Of a DNA stretch of 64,000 bases, positions 59,091 through 64,000 are shown in pieces. Position 1 is the stretch's first letter. Each line of letters starts with the position of its first letter. A program made the position numbers and the translations under genes. The notes below the pieces were generated by a model. That model was not told where the DNA came from and searched no databases. It was given only the letters and a program-made list of their open reading frames with translations. This DNA comes from Histoplasma ohiense (taxonomy: Eukaryota; Ascomycota; Eurotiomycetes; Onygenales; Ajellomycetaceae): NCBI GenBank assembly GCA_017607445.1, contig JAEVHH010000002.1, positions 186,001-250,000 of the forward strand. The letters are read 5' to 3'.

Positions 59091-61260
59091 CCTCTGACCA
59101 TACTTGGGTTGGAGCTGCCCCTTTAGAAAGTGATCCATCCAATTTGCCAATGTCGCCACTTTTCATACCCAATGATAGTCCACTTACAAGATTCGGACAG
59201 GCTCCTTTGCTGGAAAACAATGGTTATACCACTATTGACCATGGCGAGCTAGGTCCAATGCAGCTAGAGGTGGCACAGAGGGCCACTGCCGAAGAAACCC
59301 GAATCCACACAGAAGTGGAAGAACAGGAGATCGCCTTGCAGGCCGAACAAACACAAGAACAGGCTGCCGACAAAGCTCAGTGTCAAACAGAGGCTGAAGA
59401 GATGACAGCAGCTGAGGCTGCCAAGAGGCTTGTCCAATGTCAGAAGGAAGCCGAAGAATGAGCATTCATTGAACACTATACTGCAGAACAAGAACAGTTT
59501 CGACAAGAACAACTGAGACAGAAGGAGGAAAGAGTGGCTGCCAAACAATATGCTGTGGAACTAGAACAGCTTCGCCAGCGGGAGGAGGAAAAATTGACCG
59601 CTGAACGATATGCCGCGGAACAGGAACAGCTGAGGCAGGAGGAGGAGGCAAGAGCGGCTGCTGAATGATATGCCACAGAACAAGAACAACTGAGGCAGAA
59701 GAAGGAGGCAAGAGCAGCCACTGAACAATATGCCACAGAACAGAAACAGCTGAGGCAGAAGGAGAAGGCAAGAGCGGCTGCTGAACAATATGCTGTGGAA
59801 CAAGAACAGCTGAGGCAGAAGAAGGAGGCAAGAGCAGCCACTGAACAATATGCTGCAGAACAAGAACAACTGAGGCAGAAGGAGGAGGCAAGAGCAGCCA
59901 CTGAACAATATGCTGCAGAACAAGAACAGCTTTGACAAGAACAGCTGAGGCAGAAAGAGAAGAAAGCAAGAGCAGCCACTGAATGATATACCGCAGAACA
60001 AGAACAGCTTCGACAAGAACAGCTGAGGCAGAAGAAGGAGGAAAAATTGACCACTGAATGATATACCACAGAACAGAAACAGCTGAGGCAGGAGGAGAAG
60101 GCAAGAGCAGCCACTGAATGATATGCTGTGAAACAAAAACAGCTGAGGCAGAAGGAGGAGGCAAGAGTGACCATTGAACAATATACTGTGGAACAGAAAC
60201 AGCTTTGGTGAGATGCAGAAGAAGCTGCAGCAGAGCAAGTTAAATGAGAGCAAATTCAGTGTGAAGAGAAGAAAAGACATACTGTTGAGAGAGCTGAACA
60301 GAAATAGATTCAAAAGAAGGCTGAGAAAAGAACAGTTATTGAGTATGTGACTGAAAAGATACATCTTCAACAAGAAATGAAAGAAAGAGCTGTTGCTGAG
60401 CAAGCAGATCATGAGCAGTCTGCAAGAGAGATAGTGAAGTCAGTACAACTGCAGCTGAAAAAAGAAGAAAGAACAGCTGTATCAATAGCTGCAGAGAAGA
60501 TACACACTTCACAATCTGTCACACAGCTTGACTTCACACTCTTCATACTCATTAAAAATAATGACACTCACAGCACTGTTGACTCTGTAAGCACTGAGTG
60601 AGCAATAAATGTCACAGATTCTTCTTCAGAAGTTGAGAGTTGAAAAGCTGCTGAAAGCATCATCAGATTGACATAGTTGAAAGTCTTTCAAATACAGCAG
60701 AGTAAGCTGCAGAGATCTGAAGACATTTCAAAAGCTTCAAAGAGAGGTGTTTCACAGAGGACTGTGAGAAGAGCTGCTGCTGAACAATCTTTGAAAACAG
60801 ACAACAGACTTCAACACTCACAGTCAGAGTTGCAGCTTCAAAAGACATTCAGACTTGAGAATGTGTCAATCAGTGCTAGAACAGTCACAATCATTTTCAA
60901 AACTTATGAGTAAGAGAATTGAGTTGATATATATAAGATGGTTATTAATCTGTCTGAGCCTTTCAATCAATTCATGATAAAGTGAATGATTAAGAAGAAT
61001 GCTTGAAACTGACTGACAACTTTCTATAATAAGAACTTGAAATCAATTGCTTCTGTACAGTGCTGTAATGCAGTCATCAAAGATGGAATCAACATCATCT
61101 TCATGATATTTGACAGAGAGTTGAATATCAACAAAGAGATGATGACATCTGTGTCACAGTATATCAACAGCAAACAAGAATAAGAGAGAATCAAGCATTG
61201 TATATGATTCAAAATACAGAAAAGTTCTGAAATCTTTGATTGTGAATTCTTGATCATCAC
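59091..61260 (+). pseudogene. DUF3723 protein, C-terminal part
   Basis: Resumes in phase after TE-C with PSDHTWVGAAPLESDPSNLP, then a long Glu/Gln/Arg coiled-coil of ~20-residue repeats (59460-60200). The terminal domain reads VTIIFKTYE (60885), NLKSIASVQCCNAVIKDGIN (61035) and IFMIFDRELNINKEMMTSVS (61100). This coiled coil plus the nuclease-like or binding tail matches the C-terminus of fungal DUF3723 proteins as I know them. CpG density falls gradually from 59.1 to 60.3 kb, and stops (TGA) become frequent accordingly. The long - strand frames opposite the coiled coil are shadows. Confidence 0.65.
59460..60200. repeat. ~60-bp imperfect repeats encoding coiled coil
   Basis: Roughly a dozen units coding for EQYAAEQEQLRQKEEARAAT-like peptide, with occasional extra 15-bp inserts (QEQLR). 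They lie within the DUF3723 C-terminal part. The copies differ mainly by C/T and G/A. Confidence 0.85.
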
Positions 61261-62045
61261 AGAATCACAGAAATTGATTCAATGACCTCTACTGTTTATA
61301 GATCAGCATGGTTACAAGTTGATCATTGTTGAATGTATCAGATTCATGAATTATATTTCATGAATCAGTCAGATCTATAAGCTTCTGATTTCAGCATGAC
61401 AATCTAGATCAGTGAATCTACTGCATATGTTTTTAAACACTGATTATAGTACTTCTTTTCTTGATCATTGTGCTAGTGATTATATAATGTAGTTTCTGAT
61501 CTTTTGTCAGTCTTTTTCTGTCACTGTGCTTCTGACTCAATTGAATTTCAGTCCTTGGATTGATTCTTGCATGGAGACAGTTTTTAACTGAAGTACTTAC
61601 ATCTCTATTCTTTGGTGAGCTACATGAGTGGCAAAAAGAATGCTGACTAATCTTGCTGATAACTCTAAATTATCTAGTCTCAGATATGATGAGTTTCTGC
61701 AAATGACAATGGGTTGCTGTATCATTATTGCTTGAGATTGATATCAACTGCTATCACAATTGCCATTATTACTGAATTATTACTAATTACTCAATATTCT
61801 AGAAGATGATGTTGAGTTTTCAATGATATCACATGATCAATAGATCTTCTCACTTGAATCTGAATGAGATCTTACAGCGCAGGTAATTTTTATGTTGTTA
61901 TAATTGCAACGATATTAGCAGATAGAAATTTGAATACATCTTTGAATTAGCTGAACGATAAAAAATATCTGATAATGAAAAACAATTATATTTAAATAGA
62001 GCAAATGCCGACCAGCGGGTCTTGCTGTGAAGATGGTGCAAAGAC
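61261..62045. other. hypermutated region, then CpG-normal edge
   Basis: Low CpG to about 61870; a short readable piece (RMLTNLADNSKLSSLRYDEF, + strand, ~61640) may be an unrelated coding remnant. CpG returns near 61877-62025. No gene called. Confidence 0.35.
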
Positions 62046-62254
62046 ATAGTATATAACCGTTTGTGCCGAAGCCAAAAGGGTTGTGCAATTGCAATAGTTT
62101 ATCTTTAATCAAATGTGAAAGGGAAATGGAAAGGCAAGTGAGGGTGTGATATAGTATATAACCGTTTGTGCCGAAGCCAAAAGGGTTGTGCAATTGCAAT
62201 AGTTTATCTTTAATCAAATGTGAAAGGGAAATGGAAAGGCAAGTGAGGGTGTGA
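62046..62254. repeat. 105-bp tandem duplication
   Basis: Two near-identical 105-bp units (62046-62150, 62151-62254) beginning ATAGTATATAACCGTTTGTG. CpGs are intact in both, although the flanks are mutated. The period is divisible by three, so a - strand frame spans both copies as a 35-residue repeat; I see no other evidence that this frame is coding. Confidence 0.9.
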
Positions 62255-64000
62255 GGAATTGTGAATGATCTGTGAGATGAGCAGAGGCTTTCAGACACAC
62301 ATGAAACTCTCATCTTAATGATTGACCTCCTCGCACAGGTTGCTATGTGGGGATCAAGATGGTTGGAAGCTTGATGGCAGACAATCAGTTGAGGCACTGA
62401 GTTCACTGAATTGTGTGAGCATTCTGTATTTGAGTGAATGTGTAACAGTTCTGTGTGCAGTTTCTGCATGGAGCAGAAGATCTTTCAGTGTTTTCAGTCT
62501 CATATTGCAGATATCACAATTCATTGACTGAAACTGCTTCAGATATCATCTCTGAAAATGTTTGATCAGATCTCTCAGTTCACAGAATGAATAGACTCAG
62601 TTCATCAGTAAGAGTTTGATATTCTGTAAACAGAGAAAGCATATTTTAAGTTGCTGTTTCATTCAGATCACTTGTATAGCTGACTCAAGAAGTGTGTTAG
62701 ATGATGACTGAGTCATCACTTTTATCTTGACAGTCATTGATTTCATGGTGGTTGGCTTGAAGCTGAAGTTATAACTATATCAACAGCAGAGCAGCCTCTC
62801 TTCAGCACTGCAGTATGCACTGACAGTGTGAATGATAATAATTCATTGTTGCAGTTTCATCTCTAAGGTCTTTGACAGTAGTGTTAGAACTGCGTTGATC
62901 ATGATCATCTATTCAGACATCATATACTCAGACCACTTTAGTGCACTTTTCATATTCTCATTGACAATCTTTTCAGAGAGCTGCTGCTCGCTGTTGATCA
63001 CAGATTGTTTTTGCTGATATTGCTCTAGAATTTTATATTTGAATGCAATTCTCATATATTGCTTCTTACTGCAGAGCTGATGAACAGTTTTGTGATATCT
63101 TTTATTTCATTTTTTATGCTTTTCAACTCAGCATCTGTATTTCACTTCTTATTATTGATCTTTCTCAGTCTTTCATTAGTATCTCTGTCTCATTCAACTA
63201 TGAAGTCAGCTTGCAGTAGAGTCATGATACTTCTTCAGATATTCAACTCTTCAAGCAATCTTCAGAATGTATGACTGATCATTTACTGATTTTGACTGCT
63301 TCAGCATCAGCTTTCACAGTCAGTGAGAGTTGATGAATCAATTCATTGAGCATATCATTCTCATCAGCATCTTCTGCAGCTCAAGGCCACAGTAGATACT
63401 GAGAACATCAGCAGTGATGTTTCAATTCAGATAGTGTTTGAGAAATATATTGATGCTGATGTGCTGAAGCATCAGATTCTAAAGAGAATTGCTCACATCT
63501 GCTGTTTGATGACAGCATCATCAACAGACATACTCACTTTTGAAGAGAGAAGAGAAGAAAGAGACAGATGAACATTCACAGCTCTTATTAAAACTCTTCA
63601 TTACTATATTATAAAGAATATAAGATTTCATGATCTGTTGAAAGCTTATAATCTCACCACTTTTTTTCATCTGAGTCTGCACTGATACTGTGATTAATTG
63701 AATCTCATATGTAATCTGAATGCCATCTTCTTTACAAACAGCTGAGCAGAAGACAAACAGATTCATCAGATTATTTCACAGCAGTAATTTCTACTGATTG
63801 AGTTCATTCAAAATGCTCAGACTGTAGAGGTTCTCAGAGTGTCTGATGTCTGATAACTTGAATATCTGAATGTGGAACAGCATTCTCAGAAGAAAGATAT
63901 GAGAACTGAGTATCAAAGTTAAGTTGTAGATAATCTTTGAAAGTCAAAAAATGTTACTGAACAGAGAGTTAGTCAGCTTATGAAGAAATAAGACAGTCAA
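62255..64000 (+). pseudogene. hypermutated coding remnant, unrecognised
   Basis: CpG-poor. The last 600 bp read best on the + strand: YIDADVLKHQILKRIAHICC, TDILTFEERREERDR, FTALIKTLHYYIIKNIRFHD (63440-63620), and a charged helix at the end of the window (VTEQRVSQLMKK). TGA stops fall at plausible Arg positions. The gene runs off the window edge. Family unknown. Confidence 0.35.

Noticed and set aside
59466..60412. Very long - strand open frames rich in Leu, Ser and Phe
   Set aside because: They are shadows of the Glu/Gln-rich coiled-coil repeats coded on the + strand by the DUF3723 part. There is no start context and no domain.
61915..62469. 184-aa protein with two 35-residue repeats on the - strand
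   Set aside because: The frame exists because the duplicated unit is 105 bp. It crosses from mutated to normal DNA and has no splice or promoter support.
1..64000. Starship captain (DUF3435), NLR or transposase genes
   Set aside because: Looked for the tyrosine recombinase R...H..R...Y layout, NACHT P-loops and DDE signatures outside the retroelements. None is readable, although hypermutation could hide one.
1..64000. tRNA, rRNA or spliceosomal RNA genes
   Set aside because: No cloverleaf A/B-box pairs or conserved rRNA stretches were noticed by eye; a covariance-model search was not possible.

Overview
The window is nuclear DNA from a filamentous ascomycete, most likely a member of the Eurotiales (Aspergillus/Penicillium-like). 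The evidence is short introns of about 45-80 nt with GTRNGT donors, CTAAC/CTGAC-type branch sites and YAG acceptors, together with accessory gene families that expand in these fungi: BCS1-like AAA ATPases, LaeA-like methyltransferases, fungal kinase-like proteins, a DUF7924-like protein and DUF3723. I cannot name the species.

Two kinds of DNA alternate. Positions ~3.3-24.0 kb are compositionally normal accessory DNA. In order it holds a phosphotransferase, several small orphan genes, kinase-like fragments, a multi-exon gene ending in a 54-bp VNTR, an orphan plus a BCS1-like AAA gene broken by one stop codon, a broken LaeA-like methyltransferase, a GT2 polysaccharide synthase, a DUF7924-like gene with an adjacent remnant, and a convergent pair of orphans with an inverted partial duplicate nearby. 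Most of the rest (0-3.3 kb and 24-64 kb) is almost devoid of CpG, rich in TpG/CpA and full of TGA codons where related proteins would have arginine. This is hypermutation of CpG to TpG/CpA, RIP-like but not the classical CpA-to-TpA form. It has ruined an RTC4-like gene, an AAA ATPase, a DUF3723 gene, several unrecognised genes and three LTR retrotransposons.

The retrotransposons are resolved to the base. TE-A (34342-48943, LTRs 263 bp, TSD GTTCT) is a + strand Ty3/gypsy chromovirus. TE-B (40966-48109, LTRs 271 bp, TSD TTTGC) is nested inside TE-A on the - strand and carries an antisense extra gene. TE-C (52987-59085, LTRs 534 bp, TSD TTCAC/TCCAC, - strand) splits a DUF3723 gene in two. In all three elements the mutated tract begins part-way into one LTR and ends part-way into the other, so the outer part of each LTR is spared. 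Mutated host genes likewise keep CpG in promoter and start codon and lose it 50-120 bp further on. The best candidate for something new here is this boundary rule: hypermutation seems to follow units resembling transcription units. Gene order and DUF3723 also hint at decayed cargo of a giant mobile element, but no captain recombinase was found.
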